Positions 33,307 to 43,244 of a stretch of DNA of 52,885 nt are shown here, one piece after another. How positions within the stretch are numbered: position 1 is the stretch's first letter; each line of letters starts with the position of its first letter. The position numbers and the translations under genes are program-made. Origin of the DNA: Nocardioidaceae bacterium (GTDB lineage Bacteria; Actinomycetota; Actinomycetes; Propionibacteriales; Nocardioidaceae); NCBI GenBank assembly GCA_025927955.1, contig JAICKK010000003.1, positions 1-52,885 on the forward strand, given 5' to 3'. The notes under the pieces were generated by a model. The model saw nothing but the letters and a program-made list of their open reading frames with translations, did no database searches and was not told the origin of the DNA.

Positions 33307-34556
33307 CGCTCGGCCGCGGCCGCGCCCTTCGGGTCGTCGTCGCCGAAGCCCGAGATCACGTCACGCAGCGCGCCGAGCTGGGCAACGATCGCGTCCCGGC
33401 GCTTCTGGTAGCGGTCGACCTCCGCGCGCAGCCGAGCCAGGTCGCGCTCGGCCTCGGCCTGGCCGGCCGCCACGAACGTCGCGGCCTGGGTCTGGGCCGA
33501 GGACACGATCTGCTCGGCCTCCCGCCGGGCATGGCTCACCAGCCGCTCGGACTCCTCCTGGGCCGCGCGGCGGTGCTCGCCCGCGGTGGCGGTGGCCTCC
33601 CGGGCCCGCTCCTCGGCGGCGTTCGCGCGCTGCTCGGCCTCCGCCACGAGCCGCTGGGTCTCCTCGGTGGCGTTGGAGTGGTGCTCGGCGGCCTCGCGGG
33701 TCAGCTGCTCCTTCTCGACGGCGAGGGTGCGGCGGGCCTCCTGGACCTCGCGCTCGGCGACCGCTCGGGCCTGCTCGGCCTCGCGCCGGGCGCTGGTGCG
33801 CAGCGCGTTGGTCTCCTGCTCGGCGGCCAGCCGCAGCTGCTCGCTCTCGCGCCGGGCGGCCGCGAGCAGGTCCTCGGACTCCGCCTCGGCGCGGCCGCGC
33901 TCCTGCTCCACCTGCGCGAGGATCCGCGAGCGCGTCTCGTCGAGCTCCTTGAGCTGCACCATCCGCATGTCCTCGGAGTCGCGGGCCGCCTGCGAGCGCA
34001 GCACCTCGGCGTCCTTGGTGGCCTGCCGGCGCATCTCCTCGGCCTGGGCCTTGGCCTGCACGAGGACGTCGTCGGCCTGCTCCTCGGCCAGCCTCAGCAT
34101 CTCGCTGGCGCGGCCGCCGAGACCCGCGTAGGTGGGGTGCTCGTTCTCGGTGACCTTCTGCTCGAGGGCCGCGATGGTGGCCTTGGCCTCCTGCAGGCTG
34201 GCGATCAGACCGGCCTTCTCGCCCGCGAGCGCGTGCATCTGCCGGTCGACGGCCGAGGTGTCGTAGCCGCCCTTGCGCACGACCGGGAACCCGGGCCTCG
34301 ACGGTGCGCTCGGCCGCTGGGCCGACCGCTGGGGTGCCTGCTGGGAGGCGACGGGGCTCGCGCCGCCGGTGGGCCCGGACGCAGCCGGGACGGGTCCGCT
34401 CTGGCGCTGCTCGGGCGGCTTCACGGCGGCCATCACCTGGGTCGCGTCGTCCGCACCACTGCCGGTGTCGGCACCGCCGGTCTGGCCGCCGGTCTGGCCG
34501 GTGCCTGCGTTGTCCTTGGCCTGGTCGAAGATGGACAGTCCGGGTCGGTCGCTCAT
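33303..34556 (-). CDS. DivIVA-domain-like long coiled-coil protein
   Basis: FPVVRKGGYDTSAVDRQMHALAGEKAGLIASLQEAKATIAALEQKV followed by ~250 residues of Ala/Glu/Arg heptads. Confidence 0.78.
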   Translation of the reverse strand: MSDRPGLSIFDQAKDNAGTGQTGGQTGGADTGSGADDATQVMAAVKPPEQRQSGPVPAASGPTGGASPVASQQAPQRSAQRPSAPSRPGFPVVRKGGYDTSAVDRQMHALAGEKAGLIASLQEAKATIAALEQKVTENEHPTYAGLGGRASEMLRLAEEQADDVLVQAKAQAEEMRRQATKDAEVLRSQAARDSEDMRMVQLKELDETRSRILAQVEQERGRAEAESEDLLAAARRESEQLRLAAEQETNALRTSARREAEQARAVAEREVQEARRTLAVEKEQLTREAAEHHSNATEETQRLVAEAEQRANAAEERAREATATAGEHRRAAQEESERLVSHARREAEQIVSSAQTQAATFVAAGQAEAERDLARLRAEVDRYQKRRDAIVAQLGALRDVISGFGDDDPKGAAAAER

Positions 34557-34718
34557 GGTTCCTCCGTTAGTACGGCGTCGGGCATCGCCGGCTCGCTCAG
34601 TGCGCGAGCGTGCGCCCAGTCTCGCCGATGCCCCAGCGTAATTCCGTCAGGCGCGAGGGCCCGACCCGCGACGTGTCGTGAGAATCCGGTCTCGCCAGGC
34701 ACTCGAGCCCCACGGGCC

Positions 34719-36056
34719 TCAGAAGCCCCGGAAGCGGTTGATGTCGTCGAGGTGCCGCGCCCGCATCTCCCGGTCCCGGACGCCGAGCCCCGGCTCGGGG
34801 GCCAGGCACAGCACGCCGACCTTGCCCTGGTGCAGGTTGCGGTGTACGTCGTACGCCGCCTGTCCGACCTCGTCCATCGGGTACGTGCGCGAGAGCGTCG
34901 GGTGGATCCGGCCCTTGGCCACCAGCCGGTTGGCCTCCCACGCCTCCCGGTAGTTGGCGAAGTGGGAGCCGACGATCCGCTTGAGGCTCATCCACAGGTA
35001 GCGGTTGTCGTACTCGTGGAGGAAGCCACTGGTCGACGCGCAGGTGACGATCGTGCCGCCCTTGCGGGCGGCGTAGACGGAGGCCCCGAACGTCTCCCGG
35101 CCGGGGTGCTCGAAGACGATGTCGACGTCCTCACCGCCGGTGAGCTCGCGGATCCGGCTGCCGAAGCGCCGCCACTCCGCGGGGTCCTGGGAGTGCTCGT
35201 CCCTCCAGAAGGAGAACCCCTCTGCTCGCCGGTCGATGACGAGCTCGGCACCCATCCGGCGGCAGATCTCGGCCTTGTCACCGCTGGAGACCACGCACAC
35301 GGGGGTCGCGCCGCCGTTGAGCGCGAACTGCGTGGCGTAGCCGCCGAGACCGCCGCTCGCGCCCCAGATCAGCACGTTGTCGCCCTGCTTCATGCCGGCC
35401 CCGTTGCGGCTGACCAGCTGGCGGTAGGCGGTCGAGTTGACCAGCCCCGGGCTGGCCGCCTCCTCCCAGGTCAGGTGCGCCGCCTTGGGCATCAGCTGGT
35501 TGGACTTGACCAGCGCCACCTGCGCCAGCCCGCCGAAGTTCGTCTCGAATCCCCAGATCCGCTGCTCGGGGTCGAGCATGGTGTCGTCGTGGCCCTCGAA
35601 GCTCTCCAGCTCGACCGACAGGCAGTGAGCGACGACCTCCTGGCCGGGCTGCCAGGCGTTCACCCCCGGGCCGGTCCGCAGGACGACGCCCGCCAGGTCC
35701 GACCCGACCACGTGGTAGGGCAGGTCGTGCCGCTTGGCCAGCGGCGACGTGCGGCCGTAGCGCTCGAGGAAGCCGAACGTCGGCACGGGCTCGAAGATCG
35801 AGGTCCACACGGTGTTGTAGTTGATGGCGCTGGCCATCACGGCGACGTAGGCCTCGCCGGGCCCCAGGGCCGGCAGGGGGACGTCCTCGACGTGCAGCGA
35901 GCGGCGGGGGTCCTTGTCCGGTGAGGCGACCCCCTCGAACATGGCCACGTCGTCCCTGTGCACGGTGACGGCGCGGTAGGACTGGGGAAGGTCGAGGGCG
36001 GCGAAGTCCTCGCCGGCGGTGTCACCGGCGAGGATGGCGTCGAGGATCTCCTGCAC
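34719..36056 (-). CDS. ccr: Crotonyl-CoA carboxylase/reductase
   Basis: AINYNTVWTSIFEPVPTFGFLERYGR, LPYHVVGSDLAGVVLRTGPGVN, DNVLIWGASGGLGGYATQFAL, FEHPGRETFGASVYAARKGGTIVTCASTSGF. GTG 36056 preferred: AGGAGG SD 5 nt upstream and no SD at 36104. Confidence 0.94.
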   Translation of the reverse strand: MQEILDAILAGDTAGEDFAALDLPQSYRAVTVHRDDVAMFEGVASPDKDPRRSLHVEDVPLPALGPGEAYVAVMASAINYNTVWTSIFEPVPTFGFLERYGRTSPLAKRHDLPYHVVGSDLAGVVLRTGPGVNAWQPGQEVVAHCLSVELESFEGHDDTMLDPEQRIWGFETNFGGLAQVALVKSNQLMPKAAHLTWEEAASPGLVNSTAYRQLVSRNGAGMKQGDNVLIWGASGGLGGYATQFALNGGATPVCVVSSGDKAEICRRMGAELVIDRRAEGFSFWRDEHSQDPAEWRRFGSRIRELTGGEDVDIVFEHPGRETFGASVYAARKGGTIVTCASTSGFLHEYDNRYLWMSLKRIVGSHFANYREAWEANRLVAKGRIHPTLSRTYPMDEVGQAAYDVHRNLHQGKVGVLCLAPEPGLGVRDREMRARHLDDINRFRGF

Positions 36057-36229
36057 GGTGGCCTCCTGCGTCGGCGCTGAGGGCTGCGAAGCCGGTCCGC
36101 GCACAGTAGCGAGGCGTGACCTCCGCTGTCAGTGACGTAGCCCATGCCGTCCATGGCCGGTGGCGTTGGTTTCAGGTGCGAGCCGCTGGGCGAGCCTCGA
36201 GACCATGGTCGGGTCAGCGCGCGGGTGCG

Positions 36230-36330
36230 GTGGTTTCGAGGCCCTCGCCCTTTGGGGCTCGGGCACCTCAACCAGCGTGGGGCTCGGGCACCTCAACCAG
36301 CGTGGGGGCGGGCACCTCAACCAGCGGGGG
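36230..36330. repeat. GGTTTCGAG...CTCAACCA type inverted element with three tandem copies of GGGCACCTCAACCAGCG
   Basis: GGGCACCTCAACCAGCG at 36261, 36286 and 36310 (spacing 25 and 24 bp), facing GGTTTCGAGG at about 36231. Confidence 0.8.
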
Positions 36331-36754
36331 GCTCGACCAGCTCGATGAGCACGCCGCCGGCGTCCTTGGGGTGCACGAAGTTGATCCGGCTGCCCGCCGT
36401 ACCCCGGCGGGGGGTGTCGTAGAGCAGCCGCAGCCCCCGCTCGCGCAGCACCGCGCACACGTGGTCGACGTCCTTGACGCGGTAGGCCAGCTGCTGCAGG
36501 CCGGGGCCGGAGCGGTCCAGGAACCTCGCGATCGCCGACGTCTCGTCGAGCGGCGCGAGCAGCTGGACGCAGGGTCCCGGGCCGTCGCCGACGCCGACCA
36601 TGGCCTCCCGCACGCCCTGCTCGTCGTTCGTCTCCTCGTGCCGCACCCGCATCCCGAACGCCCGCTCGTAGAAGGCGAGCGCCTCGTCGAGGTCGGGCAC
36701 CGCGACGCCGACGTGGTCGATGCCCTCGAACAGCTCCTGCGTGACCTGGCTCAT
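36317..36754 (-). CDS. mce: Methylmalonyl-CoA (ethylmalonyl-CoA) epimerase
   Basis: [82 protein letters not shown] fold. Confidence 0.93.
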   Translation of the reverse strand: MSQVTQELFEGIDHVGVAVPDLDEALAFYERAFGMRVRHEETNDEQGVREAMVGVGDGPGPCVQLLAPLDETSAIARFLDRSGPGLQQLAYRVKDVDHVCAVLRERGLRLLYDTPRRGTAGSRINFVHPKDAGGVLIELVEPPAG

Positions 36755-36790
36755 GCCCTCATCATGTCGCGTGCGGGTATCGTCCACATC

Positions 36791-36844
36791 AGCCCCTTGC
36801 CAGCCCCTTGCCAGCCCCGTCCAGTCCAGCCCAGCCCAGCCCAT
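36791..36844. repeat. Short tandem repeats in thiolase leader (11-bp AGCCCCTTGCC x2, then 5-bp CCAG(C/T) x4-5)
   Basis: AGCCCCTTGCC at 36791 and 36802, followed by ccagt ccagc ccagc ccagc upstream of the GGAGG SD. Confidence 0.7.
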
Positions 36845-36853
36845 GGAGGCCCG

Positions 36854-38056
<1,203 letters not shown>

Positions 38057-39070
38057 GTGGCTGATCGGGCGGCCACCGGCCGGCGCTCGCGCCCGTCGGT
38101 GCCCGAGCTGGTCGAGCGTGCCCGCGAGGGCGACGCCCGGTCGGTGGCCCGGCTGATCTCCCTGGTCGAGGACGCCTCCCCGCTCCTGCGGGAGGTGATG
38201 GCCCGGCTCGCGCCGCACACCGGGCACGCCCAGATCGTCGGCGTCACCGGTGCTCCGGGGGTCGGGAAGTCCACCTCGACCAGCGCGCTGGTCACCGGTT
38301 TGCGGGCCGCCGACAAGCGGGTCGGGGTGCTCGCGGTCGACCCCTCCTCCCCGTTCTCGGGAGGCGCGCTGCTCGGCGACCGCGTGCGGATGCAGGACCA
38401 CGCGCTGGACCGGCAGGTCTACATCCGGTCGATGGCCTCCCGCGGGCACCTCGGCGGGCTGGCGTGGTCCACGCCCCAGGCGCTGCGGGTGCTCGACGCG
38501 GCCGGATGTGACGTGGTCGTCATCGAGACCGTCGGGGTCGGGCAGAGCGAGGTCGACATCGCGGGTCTCGCCGACACCACGCTCGTCCTCGTCGCCCCCG
38601 GCATGGGCGACGGCATCCAGGCGGCCAAGGCCGGCATCCTCGAGATCGGCGACATCTACGTGGTCAACAAGGCCGACCGCGACGGTGCGGACCAGGTGCG
38701 CCGCGACCTGCGCAACATGATCGCCCTCGCCGAGCGCGGTGAGGAGAGCTGGCGGCCGCCCATCGTGAAGACCGTGGCCCAGACCGGCGAGGGCGTCGGC
38801 GAGGTGGTCGAGCGCATCGACGCCCACCGCGCCTGGCTGGAGGCCTCCGGAGAGCTCCGCCGGCGACGGGTACGGCGGGCGCGCGACGAGATCGAGGCGA
38901 TCGCGGTGACCGCCCTGCGCGCGCGCTGGGGCGACGTCCACGCCCGGACCGAGCTGGACGTGCTCGCCGAGCAGGTGGCCGACGGCGGCTCGGACCCCTA
39001 CACCGCGGCCGACTCGCTGCTGGAGACCTACACCGACACCACGGCCGGCACCGGCACCGTTCAGGGGTAG
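38057..39070 (+). CDS. meaB: Methylmalonyl-CoA mutase-associated GTPase MeaB
   Basis: GVTGAPGVGKSTSTSALVTGLRAADKRVGVLAVDPSSPFSGGALLGDRVRM, VIETVGVGQSEVDIAG, VVNKADRDGAD. Confidence 0.95.
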   Translation: MADRAATGRRSRPSVPELVERAREGDARSVARLISLVEDASPLLREVMARLAPHTGHAQIVGVTGAPGVGKSTSTSALVTGLRAADKRVGVLAVDPSSPFSGGALLGDRVRMQDHALDRQVYIRSMASRGHLGGLAWSTPQALRVLDAAGCDVVVIETVGVGQSEVDIAGLADTTLVLVAPGMGDGIQAAKAGILEIGDIYVVNKADRDGADQVRRDLRNMIALAERGEESWRPPIVKTVAQTGEGVGEVVERIDAHRAWLEASGELRRRRVRRARDEIEAIAVTALRARWGDVHARTELDVLAEQVADGGSDPYTAADSLLETYTDTTAGTGTVQG

Positions 39071-39171
39071 CCTCCCCGCGCGCCTCCACCACCTCCCGTC
39101 GCGGTTTTGCTACCAATGGAGCAGAGTGGCCTTCGGAGCCCTCACCTCGACGATGTCGGACGGAGCGCGGC

Positions 39172-39327
39172 ATGAGAAAGCTGCTGAGCATCGCCGTGAT
39201 CGCCTTCGTGCTGTTCTACCTCTTCTCGCAGCCGCAGGCAGCGGCGGACGCGGTGCGCGGCGCCGTCGGTGTCGTCAAGGACGCGTTCGACGCCCTCGTC
39301 ACGTTCCTCAACGCGCTCGTCCGGTAG
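39172..39327 (+). CDS. Small (51 aa) single-TM/signal-like protein, not in supplied ORF track
   Basis: Hand translation: MRKLLSIAVIAFVLFYLFSQPQAAADAVRGAVGVVKDAFDALVTFLNALVR. Confidence 0.6.
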   Translation: MRKLLSIAVIAFVLFYLFSQPQAAADAVRGAVGVVKDAFDALVTFLNALVR

Positions 39328-39337
39328 GTTCGCGGCC

Positions 39338-39874
39338 ATGGGGGGCCTGCGCGGGGTCCGCGACCGCCGGGTGCGCCGCCGCCTGCTGCGCGAGGACGAC
39401 GCCCGCGAGGACATCGTCGACGAGGTGCACCACCACTGGGTGGTGTACTCCGTGCAGGCGCTCGAGGCCGCCGCCGCGCTGGCCGTCCTCGTGCTGGTGC
39501 TCTACTCGCCCCTGGAGCTGGGCTGGGTGCTGTTCGCGGTCGCTGCCGCCCTCGCCCTGCACGCCGCCTGGAAGACGCTCGTGGAGTTCATGGACGTCTT
39601 CGTGATCACCAACATGCGGGTCTTCCGGGTCAGCGGCGTGCTGACGAGCAAGCACGCCACCACCCCGCTGATCCGGATCCTCGACATCACCGTCGAGCAG
39701 TCGTTCCTGGGCGTGCTGCTGGGCTACGGCCACTTCACGTTCGAGTCGGCGGCCCAGGAGCAGGGGCTGCACGACATCAGGTTCGTCCCCCGTCCGCTCG
39801 AGCGGGACCTGACCATCCAGCGGCACGTCCAGCTGTCGGGGTTCCGGAGTCCCCGGGGCCAGCGGCCGTCCTGA
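39338..39874 (+). CDS. PH-domain (bPH2/YdbT-like) membrane protein
   Basis: Two TM segments then DVFVITNMRVFRVSGVLTSKHATTPLIRILDITVEQSFLGVLLGYGHFTFESA. Confidence 0.85.
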   Translation: MGGLRGVRDRRVRRRLLREDDAREDIVDEVHHHWVVYSVQALEAAAALAVLVLVLYSPLELGWVLFAVAAALALHAAWKTLVEFMDVFVITNMRVFRVSGVLTSKHATTPLIRILDITVEQSFLGVLLGYGHFTFESAAQEQGLHDIRFVPRPLERDLTIQRHVQLSGFRSPRGQRPS

Positions 39875-39916
39875 GCCCGGACAGCAGCAGCCCCGGGACG
39901 CCGATAGTGTCCGCAC

Positions 39917-40423
39917 ATGCCCAAGCCCGCCCGCAGGAAGCTGGCGTTCGACCCCATCGACGAGGCGGCGCGCCAGTGGGCGCTGCGCTGGGACGCCGTG
40001 GACCAGATGCACGCGGTGACCTCGCTGATGCGCGTCCAGCAGCTCGTGCTGGCCGAGCTCGACGAGATCCTCCGACCGCACGGCCTGAGCTTCGCGCGCT
40101 ACGAGGCCCTGGTCCTCCTGGTGTTCTCGCGCAAGGGGTCGCTGCCCCTGGGCAAGATGGGCGAGCGGCTCCAGGTGCACCCCACCTCGGTGACCTCGAT
40201 CGTCGACCGGCTCGAGGCGGCGGGGCTCGTCGTGCGCCGGCGGCACCCCGAGGACGGCCGGGCGGTCCTGGCGGAGATCACCGACGCGGGCCGGGCCGTG
40301 GTGGAGCGTGCCACAGGCGACCTCGTCGACGCCCGGTTCGCGCTCGGCGCCGTCCCCGCCGGCGACCTCCGCTCCATCTCTGCGCTGCTGCGCCCGGTCC
40401 GCGAGGCCGCCGGCGACTTCTGA
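39917..40423 (+). CDS. MarR-family transcriptional regulator
   Basis: LARYEALVLLVFSRKGSLPLGKMGERLQVHPTSVTSIVDRLEAAGLVVRRRHPEDGRAVLAEITDAGRAVV winged helix. Confidence 0.93.
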   Translation: MPKPARRKLAFDPIDEAARQWALRWDAVDQMHAVTSLMRVQQLVLAELDEILRPHGLSFARYEALVLLVFSRKGSLPLGKMGERLQVHPTSVTSIVDRLEAAGLVVRRRHPEDGRAVLAEITDAGRAVVERATGDLVDARFALGAVPAGDLRSISALLRPVREAAGDF

Positions 40424-40447
40424 GCGTCGGCGCTCGCTCGACCAATT

Positions 40448-40466
40448 TAGTTGGACGTCCTACTAT
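40448..40466 (+). promoter_or_regulatory. 18-bp near-palindrome TAGTTGGACGTCCTACTA overlapping candidate leaderless -10 TACTAT
   Basis: Symmetric about 40456.5 with one mismatched pair; TACTAT (40461-40466) lies 6 nt before ATG 40473. Confidence 0.6.
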
Positions 40467-40472
40467 CGGGGT

Positions 40473-42218
40473 ATGGCAGATGACGTGGTCTCGACAGGCT
40501 CGGCCGACCGTGAGGGCTCGAACGCGAGGGAGCGCTGGCAGCAGCGCTACGACAGGTCCCGGGTGCGCCAGGCGGACTTCACGACGCTCTCGGGCATGGA
40601 GGTCGACCCGGCCTACGGCACGGACGACTCCGAGTGGCCGGGGGAGTTCCCCTTCACCCGGGGGCTCTACGCCACCGGCTACCGGGGACGGGCCTGGACC
40701 ATCCGCCAGTTCGCCGGGTTCGGCAACGCGCAGCAGACCAACGAGCGCTACAAGATGATCCTCAACCGCGGCGGCGGCGGGCTCTCGGTGGCCTTCGACA
40801 TGCCGACGCTGATGGGCCGTGACTCCGACGACCCCAAGAGCCTGGGCGAGGTCGGCCACTGCGGCGTGGCGGTCGACACCGCCGCCGACCTGGACGCCCT
40901 CTTCGAGGGGATCCCGCTCGACGAGGTCACCACGTCGATGACGATCTCGGGGCCCGCCGTACCCGTCTTCTGCATGATGCTGGCGTCCGCGGAGCGGCAC
41001 GGGGTCGACCCGGCGCGGCTCAACGGCACGCTGCAGACCGACATCTTCAAGGAGTACATCGCGCAGAAGGAGTGGCTGTTCCCCCCGAAGCCGCACCTGC
41101 GGCTGATCGGCGACCTGATGGAGTACTGCGCCGAGTCGATCCCCGACTACAAGCCGCTCTCGGTCTCCGGCTACCACATCCGTGAGGCCGGCTCGACCGC
41201 CGCGCAGGAGCTGGCGTTCACGCTCGCCGACGGCTTCGGGTACGTCGAGCTCGGGCTCTCCCGCGGCCTGGACGTCGACACGTTCGCGCCGGGCCTGTCG
41301 TTCTTCTTCGACAGCCACGTCGACTTCTTCGAGGAGATCGCGAAGTTCCGGGCCGCCCGCCGCATCTGGGCGCGATGGCTGCGTGACGTGTACGGCGCCA
41401 CCAGCGAGAAGGCGCAGTGGCTGCGGTTCCACACCCAGACCGCCGGCGTCTCGCTGACCGCCCAGCAGCCCTACAACAACGTCGTGCGCACCGGCATCGA
41501 GGCGCTCGCCGCGGTGCTCGGCGGCACCAACTCCCTGCACACCAACGCGCTGGACGAGACGCTCGCGCTGCCCTCGGAGCAGGCCGCCGAGATCGCGCTG
41601 CGCACCCAGCAGGTCGTCATGGAGGAGACGGGCGTCGTCAACGTCGCCGACCCGCTCGGCGGCTCCTGGTACGTCGAGGCACTGACCGACAAGATCGAGG
41701 CGGAGGCCTACGCGGTCTTCGACAAGGTGCTGGCGATGGGTGGCTCGACGCTGTCGGCCCATGACCACGACGGCCTCGCCGACGCCGTCCGCGACAGCGC
41801 CGGACGAGACGTGGAGTCGTGGCCGATGACCCGCGGCATCCTGCGCGGCATCGAGGACGGCTGGTTCATGTCGGAGATCGCCGAGGCCGCGTTCCAGTAC
41901 CAGACGGCGCTCGAGAAAGGCGACAAGCGGGTCGTCGGGGTCAACTGCCACGAGGAGTCCGTCACGCACGACCTCGAGATCCTGCGCGTCTCCCACGAGG
42001 TCGAGGTCGAGCAGGTGCGTGCGCTCGCCCAGCGCAGGGTCGAGCGCGACCAGGCGGCCGTCGACGCGGCGCTGAGCAGGATGCTGGAGGTGGCCCGCAC
42101 GCAGGACAACATGGTGCCCGCCATGCTCGAGGCCTGCCGCGCCGAGGCGACGCTCGGCGAGATCTGCGACGCCCTGCGCGCCGAGTGGGGCGAGTACCGC
42201 GAGCCGGCCCGCTTCTGA
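40473..42218 (+). CDS. Acyl-CoA mutase large subunit family protein (MCM/ICM/HCM-like), lacking the C-terminal B12 domain
   Basis: [107 protein letters not shown]; no DxHxxG/SxL/GG B12-binding motifs at C-terminus. Confidence 0.88.
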   Translation: MADDVVSTGSADREGSNARERWQQRYDRSRVRQADFTTLSGMEVDPAYGTDDSEWPGEFPFTRGLYATGYRGRAWTIRQFAGFGNAQQTNERYKMILNRGGGGLSVAFDMPTLMGRDSDDPKSLGEVGHCGVAVDTAADLDALFEGIPLDEVTTSMTISGPAVPVFCMMLASAERHGVDPARLNGTLQTDIFKEYIAQKEWLFPPKPHLRLIGDLMEYCAESIPDYKPLSVSGYHIREAGSTAAQELAFTLADGFGYVELGLSRGLDVDTFAPGLSFFFDSHVDFFEEIAKFRAARRIWARWLRDVYGATSEKAQWLRFHTQTAGVSLTAQQPYNNVVRTGIEALAAVLGGTNSLHTNALDETLALPSEQAAEIALRTQQVVMEETGVVNVADPLGGSWYVEALTDKIEAEAYAVFDKVLAMGGSTLSAHDHDGLADAVRDSAGRDVESWPMTRGILRGIEDGWFMSEIAEAAFQYQTALEKGDKRVVGVNCHEESVTHDLEILRVSHEVEVEQVRALAQRRVERDQAAVDAALSRMLEVARTQDNMVPAMLEACRAEATLGEICDALRAEWGEYREPARF

Positions 42219-42262
42219 CCCCTGGGCCGGACGCGCCAGCGCGATCGGTGAAGATAGACCCC

Positions 42263-43189
42263 ATGACCCAGCAGCCGTTCTCGCGCCCCGGCGCCGTCGA
42301 CCTGTCCGGACTGAAGCGACCCGCGCAGCCCGCCCCGGCGGGACCGGCCGGAGGTGCCGCCGGCTCGGGGGCCTACTCGGTCGACCTGGACGAGCAGAAC
42401 ATCCAGGCCCACCTCGAGACGTCGATGAACGCGCCCGTCGTGCTGGTCGTCTACTCCCCGTCACGGTCGCCCGAGAGCGCACGCCTCGCGAGCGACCTGG
42501 ACACGGTCGCCGACGAGCTCGAGGGCCGGATCCTCGTCGGCAGGGTGGACGTCGACCGCTCGCCGCAGCTGGCCCAGGCGCTGCAGATCCCCTCCGTGCC
42601 GCTCGTCGCGCTCGTCGTGCAGGGGCGGATGATGCCGCTGCTGCAGGACGCGCCGCCGTTGGAGGAGCTGCGCGGCCTCGTCGACCAGGTCCTCCAGCAG
42701 ATGGCCACCCAGGGCGTGACCGGGCGGCACCAGCCGCTGACCGCGGCGCCACCGGCCGGAGAGGACGAGGAGTACGTCGACCCGCGCTACGCCCCGGCGC
42801 AGGACGCCCTCGCCGCGGGGGACGTGGACCGCGCCGTGGCCGAGTACCAGCGGCTCGTCGACGCCAACCCGGCCGACGTCGAGGCGGCCGGCGGCCTCGC
42901 GATGGCCACGCTGCTCCAGCGCACCAAGGGGGTCGACGCGACCGCGGCCCGGGCGGCGGCCGCCGAGCGCCGCGACGACGTCGACGCCCAGACGCTGGTC
43001 GCCGACCTGGACATGCTCGGGGGGCACGTCGACGACGCGTTCGACCGGCTCGTCGAGCTGGTCCGTCGTACCAGCGGAGCGGAGCGGGACCGGGCACGCA
43101 CCCACCTGCTCGGGCTGTTCGCCGCGGTCGGCAACGGCGACCCGAGGGTCCTCCGCGGACGGCAGCAGCTCGCCTCCGCGCTGTTCTGA
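42263..43189 (+). CDS. Thioredoxin-like/TPR protein (YbbN/CnoX-like) without CXXC
   Basis: Trx-like VVLVVYSPSRSPESARLASDLDTVADELEGRILVGRVDVDRSPQLAQALQIPSVPLVALV plus C-terminal TPR-like region. Confidence 0.85.
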   Translation: MTQQPFSRPGAVDLSGLKRPAQPAPAGPAGGAAGSGAYSVDLDEQNIQAHLETSMNAPVVLVVYSPSRSPESARLASDLDTVADELEGRILVGRVDVDRSPQLAQALQIPSVPLVALVVQGRMMPLLQDAPPLEELRGLVDQVLQQMATQGVTGRHQPLTAAPPAGEDEEYVDPRYAPAQDALAAGDVDRAVAEYQRLVDANPADVEAAGGLAMATLLQRTKGVDATAARAAAAERRDDVDAQTLVADLDMLGGHVDDAFDRLVELVRRTSGAERDRARTHLLGLFAAVGNGDPRVLRGRQQLASALF

Positions 43190-43244
43190 GGCCGGCCCGG
43201 ACGAGGGCAGGGTCGCACCGCTCCCGGCGCTGTCGGCCCGGGCC

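Noticed and set aside
36120-36340. Possible tRNA or small structured RNA in the mce-ccr intergenic region
   Set aside because: No cloverleaf, anticodon or CCA-like acceptor pattern found; explained by the repeat family.
40278-43097. 939-aa minus-strand ORF opposite the mutase gene
   Set aside because: Spurious high-GC antisense frame (Arg/Pro/Gly/Ala-rich, no domain) opposite a well-supported CDS; same applies to the long antisense ORFs at 4615-7173, 14944-18636 (outside real genes), 33531-35924 and 36860-38941.
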